Below, in pieces: positions 48,101-61,168 of a stretch of 64,000 nt of DNA. A model generated the notes under the pieces. The model searched no databases. It had not been told where the DNA came from and worked only from the letters and a program-made list of their open reading frames with translations. Position 1 is the first letter of the stretch. Every line of letters begins with the position of its first letter. The stretch spans positions 24,272,101 through 24,336,100 of the forward strand of contig NC_092677.1 in assembly GCF_964355755.1 (NCBI RefSeq). Reading direction: 5' to 3'. The DNA is from Antedon mediterranea. Taxonomy: Eukaryota > Echinodermata > Crinoidea > Comatulida > Antedonidae. The position numbers were made by a program, and so were the translations under genes.

Positions 48101-50160
48101 TTTTTAACGACAAATTAGAACTCCACTCCTAAAGAAATTTAGAGACCTAAAGACTTTTTCTCATTCCTGTTGAATGAGAAATTGATTCAAACGTTGAGAA
48201 ACTTATCAGTTCCTTTTAGAACAATGATGTACCCCAAACTGTATATCAACAAATAAGACTTTGTTTATGTAGAGCATCTTGTGTGTTTGTATTGTGAACA
48301 GGATTGCCACCTTTAGGAAGGATAGTGAATGAATTGGCCTATGGTTATCCCTGGCAATTTGTCTAAATATATATAAAAAAAGAAAACTCAAGGATGCAAG
48401 CGAATTGACCATGACAAGCGACAGTTTGAATAATAAATAGTTTGTGAATGTAAAATTACTGAATACTAATGTCCTTGCATTGCATCCTAGTGGGAACCAA
48501 GCTTAAGTGGAAATTCCCCCCACACCTTTATTTTTTATATGGAAAAATAAAGATAATGTATACCTGTATTATTCAGGCTATTTTATTAACTAGAGGTTAA
48601 AACTGCATTTCTCCAAAACATTTTTTAAGATTGTATAATAGCACCCTCTATAATTTCATGCATTTTTTTCCCCAATATTTTTATAATACCAGCATGAATT
48701 GCACGCTTATCGATTGATACAGTATTTTAATTTTGCTTCTGTGATGCACCCACTTTTGATCGATCACAAAAGAAAAACAAATGGAATAAGTAACTTTTCA
48801 GCGAGAATACCGGGTCTTCCCCAATTAAAGACAATTAATACAGCAACTAGACAACGGCAGGCTAGGCCTGGCATACGGTGTTTGAATGTTACCGATGTTT
48901 ACCAGCTAGGCCTACGAAACTAAGCCTAGCTAGGCTAGGCCTAAGACTGTTCGAAAAAGGCCATTCTATGGGAGCTACTTAGATGGTTCATTGTTTTTCA
49001 CTTTTTTTCAAAATTAACCATAAAACATACATTTAAGACAAGGAATGACCTGGTTAATGTTTTTAAATTAATATGCATTATATTTACAAAATGTTGGGAA
49101 AGTGTCCTTAAATAATATAACTGAAATACTACTATTACTACATTTAGTAATTTGTACAGAATTATTAACAAATAAATATTAATAATCAAAGTTAACTAAC
49201 TAACTTTTCTGGCTGTTTACTTTATCGTTTTGATTTAGCTTTTCGCTTTTTTTTTTTTTTTTGGTATCTCCATTGAGATCCAGCCACTGATACCCACAGC
49301 ATTGTCATTTTTTTCAGTACCGGTAATTTGCCTTTGGATTAATAATCAAAGTTAAATACATATTTTTCAACACACTAAGTTTAGCTATAGACATGCAACA
49401 CATTCAATATTTACTGTACGTATACAGTACATTTGTGCTTTTCTTGCCTCTATAATATACTGTACTGTAATTAATTTGAAAAAACGATTAATTAGATTGT
49501 AATTTTGGTGGGAATTATCGAAAGGGAACAAGGTTGTATGGGAAGGTTTGTAAGGGTGTCATACATAGGAAGTGACACCAGCAAGCAGGACTATCATATT
49601 TACATTAAGCCGTGACTTAGCTTACCAAATGTGGAAGCTGTTCGGTCACCTCAAGGCAATCCATGTTAATTACGAAAGCAAATCAAGCATAGCTAATACC
49701 AATCCAGCTGGGACAAATCAGACGTATTGTTTTGGCACCCCTTGTACTACCACTGTAGTGCAAGGCATTTCAGTGCATTTGTAACGAAAAAACTCGTTAT
49801 ATCTTATACTATTCAACAGATAAAGTGAAACGACAACACCGTTTTAACTCATATGTTTTCTACAACAATTGTGTATAAAAAAAGCAAATAATTTGGATTT
49901 CCAATTATAAAATATAGATGATAGCAAAATATTAACGCATTTTGATGGCAATAATTACCAGAGTCTTTTGTACAGAATTCCTTTTTCGTACCAATTAATA
50001 AAAATATGGAATGTAACTATAGCTTGTCACACATCATGATCAATTTGTTATTAGTATTGTGCGACAAAAAATACATTATAAATTGAGAATTTTAAATTTA
50101 ATTAATTAAACCACTTTCAAAATAATTTATGCACCTACCCACGAAAGCGTACTGTAGTGT
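48101..50160. other. Intergenic or intronic AT-rich DNA with CTAGGCCT clusters
   Basis: No supported gene is present. A cluster of GCTAGGCCT/TAGGCCTA motifs lies at 48858-48945. A T run at 49244-49261 precedes GGTATCTCCATTGAGATCC. The 60-75-codon open frames here lack recognisable motifs. The missing upstream exon of the zinc-finger gene probably lies in or beyond this stretch. Confidence 0.5.
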
Positions 50161-51290
50161 TAAATGACGGGAAGTAAATTCTCGTGCAATTTCAATCCAT
50201 AGCGCTAGCTGTGATTAACTTGCCTGTGCAGTCAGCCGTAACATACTCAATTTTGATACTTATAAAAACGCACATTTATTTTATAACATTTGGTAGAACC
50301 AAGCAGCACATATTATTAGAAAAAAAATGAACTTCGCAAAATAATGACTAGATTTGAAAAACGTAGAATTTCCAGTAGGTCCCTTACAAAATGTATAATG
50401 TAAAAGCAACAAATTAAATTTCCCGGTGCACAGTCATACATAATTTCCTGTGTTTGAGGTCAGTACACGCATAAGTTCTCTTCTCTCCTCAGGCGTAGCA
50501 TTTCGGCACTGATTTAGCTTGCAATTTTTGCGAACATAAACATTTACATAAGAAATTCTGAATAATCTTTATTGCGTAAAACATTAGGAAGCTTCTTTAA
50601 ATGATATAGTTGACAAACATCACTAATTTATAATATTACGAAAGACGAAAACAAAAATTTATAATACGTCTAGCTTTTAAAAGAAAAATGGACGTCATAA
50701 ACGTTTGTTAAAACATATTCTCATTCATTAAATATTAATATATTATAAAAGGATAAACGGCCGAAAACGAACAAAAGAGTTAAATAAAGAAAGTTTGCGA
50801 AAAATGATTAATAAAGTAAACTAGCAGGTCGACAAGTTTCGGAATTCTGTAATGTGTAATTCCTTGAAGAATTGTTTACAGCGTCCAGATGGTTAAGCAC
50901 ACACAAACGTTTAATTATTATTATAAAGTCAACAAGTTATTTGAAGCACTAGCACAGTATCATTCAACATGGACACACTAGTCGTAAACATTTTGTATTT
51001 AACTTGCGGTTTTAGATAATCATTTTAATTTGACAACATACTTCCTAAAAAAATTTGTAATGACGCAAGAATTCTAAAAAAAAATCAAGCAAATAAAATG
51101 AATTTTACGCATCTTCGGCTTTACAATTGAAATAAAATATTATAATCAGATATATTTGTAATTTTGACTTAAAGTGTGGCTTCATGTAATATATTTTTGT
51201 AAGAATACGATTTTACAAAATGCATGAACATTGTTTATTAAAAGCATAGTTATATTTTTATTACAAATTTGAAAATATTGATACTTTTTT
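50161..51290. other. AT-rich non-coding DNA, nothing recognised
   Basis: No open frame of note, tandem repeat or transposon end was seen. Short direct patterns are accounted for by base composition. Confidence 0.5.
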
Positions 51291-51294
51291 CCCA

Positions 51295-51383
51295 GGGTGT
51301 TAGAGCAATGGTCAATCCAGGCAACTGCATATCTATTAGCTGGATACAGACTATTAAAAGGTTTTTATCAGTCAGCGAGGCTG
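51295..51383 (+). other. Exon-like segment with consensus splice signals
   Basis: ACTTTTTTCCCAG precedes GGTGTTAGAGCAATGG, and the segment ends GAGGCTG|GTAAGG, a good acceptor and donor about 89 bp apart. An open frame crosses it but shows no known domain. It could be an exon of a plus-strand gene or non-coding RNA, or a chance match. Confidence 0.2.
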
Positions 51384-54300
51384 GTAAGGTTGTTATGGTC
51401 AATGTAAAAAGAAGTCAAGTTTTGTACTCTATAAAAATGCTGGTCATTTAAACTAGCTTCAAAGACCTTGAAATGAAGGGTAAACATCTACAGTAGCTTG
51501 TTGGAGCTACTAGCCTGTGACCATTTTCAGGGATCATATCCAACTTTCAATTTCATTTGAATATTCAAAGACTTGCGTGTCGTATTATGCAGCTGCTGAA
51601 GCTGACTCATCAATAGAGGCCTTGCAGTAAATCGCAGCGACATATTTTTAAAACTCTTTTTTTTTTAGAATGGATCGTAGAAGAGAATTGAGAAATGCAA
51701 AAAAATACCGAGCTGTTCTGCATGTCATACGAAGCACGATAAACTAATTTATTTATGTTGGCTTGCTCGTTTGTTGGAAACGTTTTGCAATAAAAACAAG
51801 AGGCCTGGTTTACTCTTGAAACTATACGTAAATATATTATTCATGATGCTACAAAAATATTCTAATCTTTTGATAACGTGAGACATTTTTATAAGAGGAA
51901 TATCTTTTATACGTTACTTTGTTTCATCTGTGTGTGCACAGCATAGCATATTTAAAATAATTGTGTTCATAAAATTATTTAGTTTAAGAATGTTGATTTA
52001 TTATCCACGGTATTCAATGTGTTTTCGTTTTTAAAAGGTACAAGAGAATTGTTTATATTTTACTATCCTGAAAACGTATTTGGCTATACAGGCCAAGAGA
52101 TGAGGAAGACTTAACTATTGTTGTATATAGCATAGCATTTGAAATAAATTTGAAGTAAACATACATAAATTGAAATTAGCATTTCAGTACAATATTACGG
52201 GTAAAAAAACCTCCCGAAAAAATACTTTTTCCAATGATAAATCAAAATTAAGTATTTAAACTAAAGATAAAGATCACACAATAAAATTATGCAGCTTGCT
52301 AGTCAAATTCTTGCGCGATGAAATTCTTCACATTGCATTAATTTCATTCAACCGAAGCAATCGCGTGTACTCACTCACTAAGCTATTGCCAGTGTACAAA
52401 CAGTACTCTTTCATCATGCCATACTAAATTATTTTCGCATATCATAATTATTTTAAACAGGATCCTTGTTTGTATTTTTTCTGATTTTTGACAAAAATGT
52501 AATGTTTAATTTGATTTTAGATGTATAAATAACTGATTACTGTGTTAAAAAGTAATTAGCAATATATAATCACTTATGTTGGGATTAATCTTGGTGAAAA
52601 ATCATTTTTATTTTATTAAACATAGATCAAAATTACAGATTGACAGTCAGATGTTGTAATTCATTAAAAATATATTTAAAAAAAGGAAAGCATAGTGTTT
52701 GTTTCCGGGTGTGCGTGTGTATGGTTTCGGGTAGGTAAATTCAAGTAAACTTAAAGTAAAGTAAAGTAAGTAACCAATTTCTAGCCGTATTACTATTCGT
52801 TAAAAAGAAGTCAAATTTAAAATAAATTCTTTGGAAATTACCGCAGACCAACAATAATGCATGTTTCAACGTTTACCACGCGTGGTACAATTTTAAAATA
52901 TTGAATAACCAACATGGGACATGTTTCTACTCCAATTTTACTAACTATTCTAGTGTTCACTTGTACAGTAAACATAAAACCCTAGATTGGCTCTAAAATA
53001 AATTACTCAGCTGTACGTACATTATAGTCATGCAGACAAGATTTTGGTAAAAAACAGGATAGTTTACTTGAGTAGTGTTTTACTCAACTTAGTTAAAGTA
53101 TTAGGCTATATAATGGCAACAATGAATTTGCTATATTTTATGCAAAAAACCACGGTTAATTTGAAACAAATCAGTTTCTAAAAATAAAAATCATTAAGCA
53201 AATTAACATAAGAAATGTTTATTTGTCTACGGTGCCAACGCAATTGATATTTTTATAAGTTATTTATAATACACTGTATCTCTATATTTGACCAGTCGCA
53301 TACGAATGAACGTTATACGGAAAATATGCTAATTTATGCTGAGAATAATACAATAGGCCTACCAACGCTGGTACAGTAATATTAAATCACGCACAATGAT
53401 ACACTCGACACATGGGTCATTTTGAACTGATGATATAAAACTAGATTCTGTTGATACATTCATCAAAACAGATGGTATCGAATTTAATCACCTTAAAAAA
53501 ATAATCCAAATTAAAAAAAATATATTTAAAATTATAACTCAGATGAATTTGTGGCTAAGAAATGCGCACAATTTTCACAATGTAAATGAAAAATATCCAA
53601 AGAGACAGCGATTACGACTAAAATCAACAATATATTTTTTTATTACACATGAAAGCGAAACCTGCTTTTTTCTTTTATTTATTTTTCTATGCAAACGGTT
53701 TCTGTAAAGTGGAGAGATTGAAGTCCGTCCCTAACGTATGTGAAATATTAGCCGCGTGATGTCTGCAACACAATGAAATCATATCACATGTTTATCAAAC
53801 AAAATTTTAAAATAATGTTCACAAACAGTTCATATACAGTTGACGCAAGATATTATGGAGTACAGTATTAATGCGAAAAAAGATTCACCGAAAAAAAGAA
53901 TGAAATATTAAGTGTGATGTGCAACCGCACCTAATCCATGAAATGGTATAGCCCGCAACCTTTGACAAGCTAACCATCATCATGCACAAACACGGATCAA
54001 TTCACATGAGATACGCTTTCCATATAAGGAGAAAATCTTTACCAGCCAATGAAGGACACAAGCTAAATGACCTTTGGCTGGGAAATTCTTTGCACACGGT
54101 ACTAGCCTAGACAGCTTGTTAACAGAACTGAGGGGCCTAAAAAGGGAACCAAAGAAACAGCAATGAAATAACCATTGTTTCCTTTCTATCCTTCTCACTT
54201 TGATTTAACAGACTGCAAGCAAGGAAGTGTGGTTACTGATCTGACTAAAAACAATAGTATTTCTCAATCCACTTGTCCAATATACACTTTTTTTGCGCAA

Positions 54301-56230
54301 CATTGTTTTCTTTAAAATCAAGTCTGAATTTGATTTGATGAACATTGCCAATTGACTGTTTAGTAATTTACGTTAATACTGTTGTAGATTTTATTAAAAA
54401 ATTCAATATTACGATAGGCCTAAAAATGCATTTTTCCTCGAACTGATTGCCAGCATATTCAATCAATCAATTTTCTATTGTATTTTATAGAGGCTTGTAT
54501 TTTTAAGGGTAAACATTTTTTTGTACATTTTTACACTCAATATCAATACAGTTTACAGTACTATTAGAATTACAAAAGTACACTGTTTACAAGTAGTAAA
54601 CAATTAAAAACTAATTAATAACAAGATTATGTAATGTTACATAACGATTTGTAATTCAAAGAAGTTAAATCCAGGACCACAAAACATCTATTGTCTACTA
54701 AGAATCCACAAACTAAACATTTTGTCTATTATTAGTATGAAAATATACTTTCACATACTTAGTCCATTTTGGGATAAATTTTAATAAACGTTTGCATGTC
54801 AAAATTATGATATAATTAATTAATTAATTGAAGATTACTTTAATTTATACAATATGGATATGAAATATCGAAATGGATTTTTTTCATAAGAATATTTTTT
54901 TTTTTAATTTTTTTTTTATTTTATTCAGTTGTCAACCAACAGCGATGAAACCGCCGTATTAATATTCATATTCTTGTGAGTAATAACCATTTAAACGTTA
55001 GATACTTTTTAATAATTTGGTGACACTGTAGTTGTAGTAATAGCAGTATACTACTACCAGTGTGTGTCTGGCAAAAACTGATTTTCAAGGGCTTCAAAAC
55101 CCTGAGGACTTTATTATAACTCTAACTTGAAAAACAATTTGAAGAAAAGCAGAAATAGAACTAGCCAACTTAAAAAAAAAATGTTTGTTGGATGGAAATT
55201 TTAAGTTGAATTTGTTTGTGATATTTAATTTTTGTTAATTTCTTATATTATGTTTTTTATAACCTTGAAACAGTGTTAATTAACTATAATTTGAAACAAT
55301 CATTTATATATATTTTTACCATTTGTTACATTCTTAAAATAATAAATAAATAAATTTGAGAAAATAAAAATTTAAAAATTTACCATATAACCTTGTGCTA
55401 TGTCTCTGTCATACCTGGTAGGCATTGTACACTTGCATTTTTATGTGTTACTAGCAAACCCTATCTGTCCCCAAGGGCACCCAGCTGGTTAATGTAACCA
55501 GGTGAAAGAGCAAGGCCTCGCCTCTTGAATACATTCTCACAACTCAAGACTACCTGTATGGACAGTGGTCTTTTTTTTCTAAATACAGTGCCTACTAATG
55601 GCCAATAAGGCAGGGTATAGTTCAATACTAATGGCTTGTTGTACTTCCTGTTTACTTCTTTATAAAGCAAATTACTGTGAGGCCAAATAAAAAATTAAAA
55701 AAACGGTTTGTTTGTTGTTGACGGGGCATTGTTACTATTTCGTCAAATTAAAAATTATATTTAACCATATCATTTTATTTTACATTGGTTAGCGACAAAA
55801 TTAAAATGATAATCATATAAACTTATAATGTAATTTTTAAGATAAATTGATGTTTTTTTAAAACAATTTCTTTGCCAATTATGGTTAAAAAATATCAAGA
55901 CTAAGAGTGCGCCAGCTCTATTCTATCAACGGACTAACTGTAAGTAATGATATTGATATTAAAATATTTATATATTACTATAATAGTATTGTTTCTTTAA
56001 CAATTAATCACACAAAACAAAATTATTTGTATTATTTTAAGTGAAATTATATTTTTACGATACTGGTACGGCTCTGTAAATTTCAAATGGTATATTAAAT
56101 TATGCGTTAGCACGTCTAAATCCAAACGTATTATTTTTTATAACCATTAGAATGTCTGAATGTAAATATTTTAAAGAATACCACAATGGATACATCATAA
56201 ATGGATGATTGAAAACTATCTACATATGCA
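51384..56230. other. AT-rich non-coding DNA
   Basis: No supported gene is present. Two minus-strand open frames of about 70 codons (53980-54198 and 55461-55670) sit in less AT-biased patches. Their products have no recognised motif; the second patch, with GGTTAATGTAACCAGG, looks more like a dispersed repeat than a gene. Confidence 0.5.
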
Positions 56231-56308
56231 ATACCATATTTTTCCTGGTACACTGAAAATCAACAAAGCTACGCAAACGACAATAACGACGACGAGCCTT
56301 GCCAGCAT
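56219..56308 (-). other. Signal-peptide-like short open frame
   Basis: The minus-strand ATG at 56308 opens 30 codons beginning MLARLVVVIVVCVALLIFSV, which has the pattern of a secretory signal or a membrane anchor. It follows CATTATAG, a possible acceptor. Donor candidates downstream are weak. The valine run comes from a GTCGTCGTTATTGTC stretch, so it may be fortuitous. Confidence 0.15.
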
Positions 56309-56785
56309 CACTATAATGAGATGAAAGGTGGGAAGGGAAAAAAACAAGACAATGTTAACGAGATCCATTCAGACAACGTTGTTTTGGTTACAAAGAAAGC
56401 GTGAAAATTTACTGGCAGTGTGTACAATACGTATACACTTCTTGGATTGGTTTACAATACAGTATTTATGTTTACCATACCATTTATGATACCATATTGT
56501 AGCCCTGTATTTTAACAGATTTCTAAAACATATTTTAATTAAAATGTCTGGCTATCGTAACAGTGTATATAATGCGTAAATGTGAATATTGCGCAACATT
56601 TAATTAATATGATCAAGTATTGTTTTGTGGATAGATAATATTACGTCTATGAACGTCGGCTTATAACCGGTTTACATACGCAAAAGTCATTTAAAATATG
56701 TTTATTCATGAATAGTCTAACTAACTCTCGCAATTTAATATTACAAAATATTTGTAATAAATAGAATAAATCTATACATAATTTT

Positions 56786-56835
56786 ATACTGTATAATACT
56801 GTATAATACTGTATAATACTGTATAATACTGTATT
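56786..56835. repeat. Short 10-bp tandem repeat (ACTGTATAAT)n
   Basis: About five near-perfect copies of ACTGTATAAT, flanked by AT-rich DNA. Confidence 0.9.
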
Positions 56836-57272
56836 ATATCTATACTTTTGCCGATTTATTTTGATGTGATTTTTTAAAAATGTTTACGCTTAAATATTCT
56901 TGTGGATTTAAAGGATTTTAAATGTACAGTATAACCACATTACTATTGGAAAATGTTAGAAAAAATGTCCATTGTAGTATATTCTGCTTTGCTGTGACCT
57001 TTGGTCTAAAGTAGATCAGAATTGGATTCTGTGCGTTTCAATTGCTCGCTCTATAGGAAATTATGTCCTGTTGTTCGACGTGGCACGGCAAAATACCTCC
57101 TTTGAGGAATAATACCCAGTCAACCATAAATACTTCATTTTCCTTATTCAGTCTGCACACCAATTCAGGAATTACAGTATACGCATATTAATCCATTCCA
57201 ATTTGAGAAAATAAAATACATTTCCAAAACTAAAAACAGTAAATAACGACAAGCTTTTCCGTGTCTACTTAC

Positions 57273-57351
57273 ATAATTCTTTTCAGCATACGCTTACGGC
57301 AAGTACAGATGTTGGTTAGAAAGGTATGATTATAACGATTGATGAATACTG
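57273..57351 (-). other. Exon-like segment with strong splice donor
   Basis: On the minus strand TTTTCTCGTTATTTTAG precedes a 79-bp segment ending AAAAGAATTAT|GTAAGT, a full-consensus donor. One frame is open (VFINRYNHTFLTNICTCRKR and on). No domain is recognised. Confidence 0.2.
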
Positions 57352-57779
57352 CTAAAATAACGAGAAAACAAAATGTGTAGGTGTAGGTGTTGTACAGTGA
57401 AAGTAAGGATGGTTCAACGAATGTTTTCATTGTTAAAATAATTAGATAGGCACTATGGGACTGATAATGAGTATAGAATGATAGACAATGAACGCTCATT
57501 ATAAATACATTCAAATTTTAATGATCAATGAAGTCATGATTGGCAAGTTGTAGTCATAAGGATTACTTAATTAAAGATGATTTTGAAATTAGCAGTTTTG
57601 TAGAAATTTATGAAAATATTTCTATCAATCAGTTTTGCTTTAAATACGTATCATTTTATAGTACTTTTTATTGAGATTTTTTTTAAAGCAAAATTGTTAG
57701 AAAAACGTTTGCGTAACGTGTTGTCTTCGGCACAAATTAATCTTCTAACATGTGACGTGCTACTCTAAATATTCTAAAC

Positions 57780-58390
57780 TGTCGTAAAACAATAGATTGA
57801 AGTAGGCCTAACGTAGTACATTTTTACAATTTTAAATAGTCATGAAAAAATAGATTGGAGTAACGTAGTAATAGTTTAATTTTAAATCATAATTAAACAA
57901 TAGATTGAAATTACGTGGTAGTAGTTAATTAGTGTAAAATAATAGATTAAAATTGAATAAATTCATCTCCTTCCCAAAAATATTTTTAGAATCAAATTTT
58001 CGTTTCTCGTTTTCAAGGTAGTGGTGTCAGCTTGATTTTTTTTAAAGTAAAAACTCAGACTAGAGGGCGCATATCACAACAACATCATGTGACTATGCCT
58101 GGTTAGTGTCGGCAAATCAAGCTGACACCACTACCTTGAAAAAGTGCGACGCTAACGCACGAAACGTTGGTAAGTTCAACGTTAATTTTGTCCTTCACTT
58201 GAAACGAAAATTTGATTTGAAAAAATTTGATTAAAATAACGCCACAACAACTGAAATAACGTGGTACTGTTTATTTTAAATCGTCAAGAAAAATACATCT
58301 ATTTTAATAAATCGTTTTTATAATTATTGAAATAACGTAGTTTCCATTTATATTTTAAAATGCTAAAAAACAATCGATTGAAAGGTTTCG
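57780..58390. repeat. Degenerate tandem repeat interrupted by an inverted-repeat element
   Basis: Diverged units of about 50-60 bp share AAACAATAGATTGAA..TAACGTAGTA and TTTAAAT. They occur at 57780-57960 and resume at 58235-58390. The element at 57991-58216 splits them. Confidence 0.5.
57991..58216. mobile_element. MITE-like element with nested inverted repeats
   Basis: Outer arms are a perfect 16-bp inverted repeat (ATCAAATTTTCGTTTC at 57991-58006 and its complement at 58201-58216). Inner arms are a perfect 27-bp inverted repeat (58012-58038 and 58114-58140, core GGTAGTGGTGTCAGC). A segment between the right inner and outer arms contains GTGCGACGCTAACGCACGAAAC, written here as GTGCG-ACGCTAA-CGCAC-GAAAC. 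No target duplication was identified and nothing is coded. Confidence 0.6.
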
Positions 58391-59550
58391 GACTACCGGT
58401 ATACTAAAAAATAAAACAAATACTACAACTATTGCGAGGCCAACAAAAAAGTTTTTTTACAATTAATAGGTTGAAGTATGGTTTACAAATAATGATTCTT
58501 AAAAGTGTCCACAACGAAACGTTGGCAATATCTATTTTCTAAACTGACCCGATAAAGTTGTCAGGATTAAAAAATGCGGTGTCAAAACACTTTCTAGCTG
58601 GTCCCTCATTATTCCCATCTGTAATACCAGAATTGTTTTTTTGCAGAATTTTGTTTAATGTGGTCCCTTGAATCTAATCTCTTCCTGAAGACTGTTTCTA
58701 TGAAATCTCTGGTTACATGTAAAAATTGCTTACATTCTCCTCACTTCAACCCAGGTTGAATACTTTACAGTTCATCATACCAAAACTAATATAGCACTAC
58801 ACTTGAATCAAATAAAAATCCAATTTTGTAATCAAAAAAGCGAAATTTAAACAAATAACATTACTTTTTTGTACAAACCGAAATTTTTTTCCCGATAATT
58901 CTTTAAAAAAAAATAGTTTAGTTTGTGATTCTCTATCAAAATATTGAAATAGCCTTGGGTTGGGTTAGGGGAACAGGGTGAAGATAAATAGCTTAAATTG
59001 CCAAACCAACAGTTTGACCCTAGCTATAAAAAGCTTAGCCTGTTTTGAAAAAAGAATAATTTATCCCAAATAATGAAAACGATTATCTCTAAATTAACAA
59101 CTGATCATTGTCACTTCTCAAGAAAGCATGATGCAGAATCATATAAATTTGTTTTCACGTTTAATTAGGTCTACCATGTGATACCAATTTACCTTTACAC
59201 TGCAAAAACCAAAATAATTATCAAAATAGTTACTGTAGCTGCGCAAGTCCAAAGTAAAATATGTTTACCGATATCAAAACCGTGCTAGTCACAAATACGA
59301 ATGTATACAAAAATAATGAAACGTAAAAATGTTTTAAAATATGCATGCAAGTATTACGGTATACATGATGTCATACGAAAAATTACGAACGTCACAATTA
59401 TATAAAAACAGCAGTGCACATCAAGATTAATCATTACGTAAGCATGGGAGGTGATAAGACATTTTAATATTACCTTAATACGACATCAGTTTCAAGCCTA
59501 GAAACTGGTGCGAACTAAAACTTACGAGATGTTCACAGGCTCCAAAATGG
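58391..59550. other. AT-rich non-coding DNA
   Basis: No supported gene is present. A second CGAAACGTTGG motif occurs near 58516, echoing the one at 58160. No tandem repeat of note was seen. Confidence 0.45.
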
Positions 59551-59554
59551 CCAA

Positions 59555-59890
59555 ATGCTATCTGAATGGGAGGAAATACAGTTAGGCTTGTTGTGTACTG
59601 CGTCTGGTTTGGCACTGAAAATAACCTTTATCAAGTCAACAACACGCCCCGTGAATACACCACACAATGAACCTATTGAACAGCAGCCAATCACAGCTAA
59701 GAATGCACTGGCGCATAAGCAGTTCAGTCATGCATATCAAATTACAGACAGTTTGGTGGACTCTCACAACTCATTGAACAGAGTGTACCACTATGGGACG
59801 AGGGGAGCAAAAACTGCCAGTAGCCCGGTTTGGGTTTATAAAATTCGTCAACATCTAAACATTTTAGAAACAGCGACATTTTTCTTATAG
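59555..59890 (+). other. Unassigned 111-codon open frame overlapping promoter-like motifs
   Basis: This is the longest non-repeat open frame right of the zinc-finger gene. Its product (MLSEWEEIQLGLLCTASGLA and on) has no domain I recognise. The same DNA carries a CCAAT box in GCAGCCAATCACAGC (59687-59691) and TTTATAAAAT (TATAAAA at 59837-59843) about 150 bp downstream, and is richer in GC than its neighbours. A pol II promoter is therefore as likely as a gene. Confidence 0.2.
59837..59843 (+). promoter_or_regulatory. Candidate TATA box
   Basis: TATAAAA lies downstream of a CCAAT box at 59687-59691 in a locally GC-richer block. No downstream gene was identified on the plus strand, so this rests on motifs only. 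Confidence 0.15.
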
Positions 59891-60783
59891 AGTTTATTTA
59901 GTTTTACCAAACCTGCCGTAGATTAGATTATATCGCATTTCTCTCAATTTTAAAGTTACATTTATATTATCTGTCTTGCGTTATGCAAATTCTTAAAGAA
60001 GAGGAAACATCTTTTGATTGTATAAAACGGCTTCCTTAAAACAATGTTTAAAACTATATCATTAATTTCACGATTTTTTTTTCTTTAGCTGTTTACGTTT
60101 TATTTATTTTTAATTACCGATTTTAGACTAGAGATCTATCCACAGTATGTTTTTAAGTAATTTACATTTGAATGAACACATACAGCAAACGCATACAACA
60201 CCCTTTTGGTTTATAGTAACGCCCTTATATAATATAGATGTATGTACCTATAAATCTTAAAACGCAAAAAGACGAATTATAGAAAACTATGTTCCACAAA
60301 TTATACAGACAGAAAATTGTAGAAATGACGCTGCGTGAATTGAACGATAATGTTTAGGTGATCCCTAAATATAGAAAGGAGCGTTCGAAAAAGGATATAA
60401 TTTATTCCGAGATTAGTTTTCTTTGCAGCACTAAGATATGCTTCTATAGATACCCTTTTGTTCAGTATAAAACGTATGATCCTTAAATTGAAAATGCATA
60501 AACAAAAATAACCAAGGCATTGTAAACTAAAAAGATTTGTTTAAAACATTCTACAAGCAACAAATGTACATATAAAGTATGAATTTATATTTCTAAAATA
60601 AATACGACCGTATGTTCTTAAAATTTCAGGAAGGTATTGCATCTAAACAAAATATTTGCTAATTACCTTTTAATTAATTAAGAAATTATAACTATTATAG
60701 TAACTATACATAATAGCACCATTTATGTATGACCAAGTGCAGTACAGTTCCAGTGGTCTGGATATGTAAATTGAGAACAAATT
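59891..60783. other. AT-rich non-coding DNA, nothing recognised
   Basis: No open frame or repeat of note was seen before the minisatellite. Confidence 0.5.
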
Positions 60784-61168
60784 GGGAGTGGGATTATATT
60801 TGGATTGTACTAACAAGTGTTCACTAGCCAAAAATAGGGAGTGGGATTATATTTGGATTGTACTAACAAGTGTTCACTAGCCAAAAATAGGGAGTGGGAT
60901 TATATTTGGATTGTACTAACAAGTGTTCACTAGCCAAAAATAGGGAGTGGGATTATATTTGGATTGTACTAACAAGTGTTCAATAGCCAAAAATAGGGAG
61001 TGGGATTATATTTGGATTGGACTAACAAGCGTTCACTAGCCAAAAATAGGGAGTGGGATTATATTTGGATTGTACTAACAAGTGTTCATTAGCCAAAAAT
61101 AGGGAGTGGGATTATATTTGGATTGGACTAACAAGTGTTCACTAGCCAAAAATAGGGAGTGGGATTAC
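60784..61168. repeat. 53-bp minisatellite, seven copies plus a partial
   Basis: The unit GGGAGTGGGATTATATTTGG, then ATTGTACTAACAAGTGTTCA and CTAGCCAAAAATA, recurs every 53 bp from 60784 to 61155. Copies are nearly identical; variants are GGATTGG for GGATTGT, CAATAGCC and CATTAGCC for CACTAGCC, and AAGCG for AAGTG. Confidence 0.95.
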
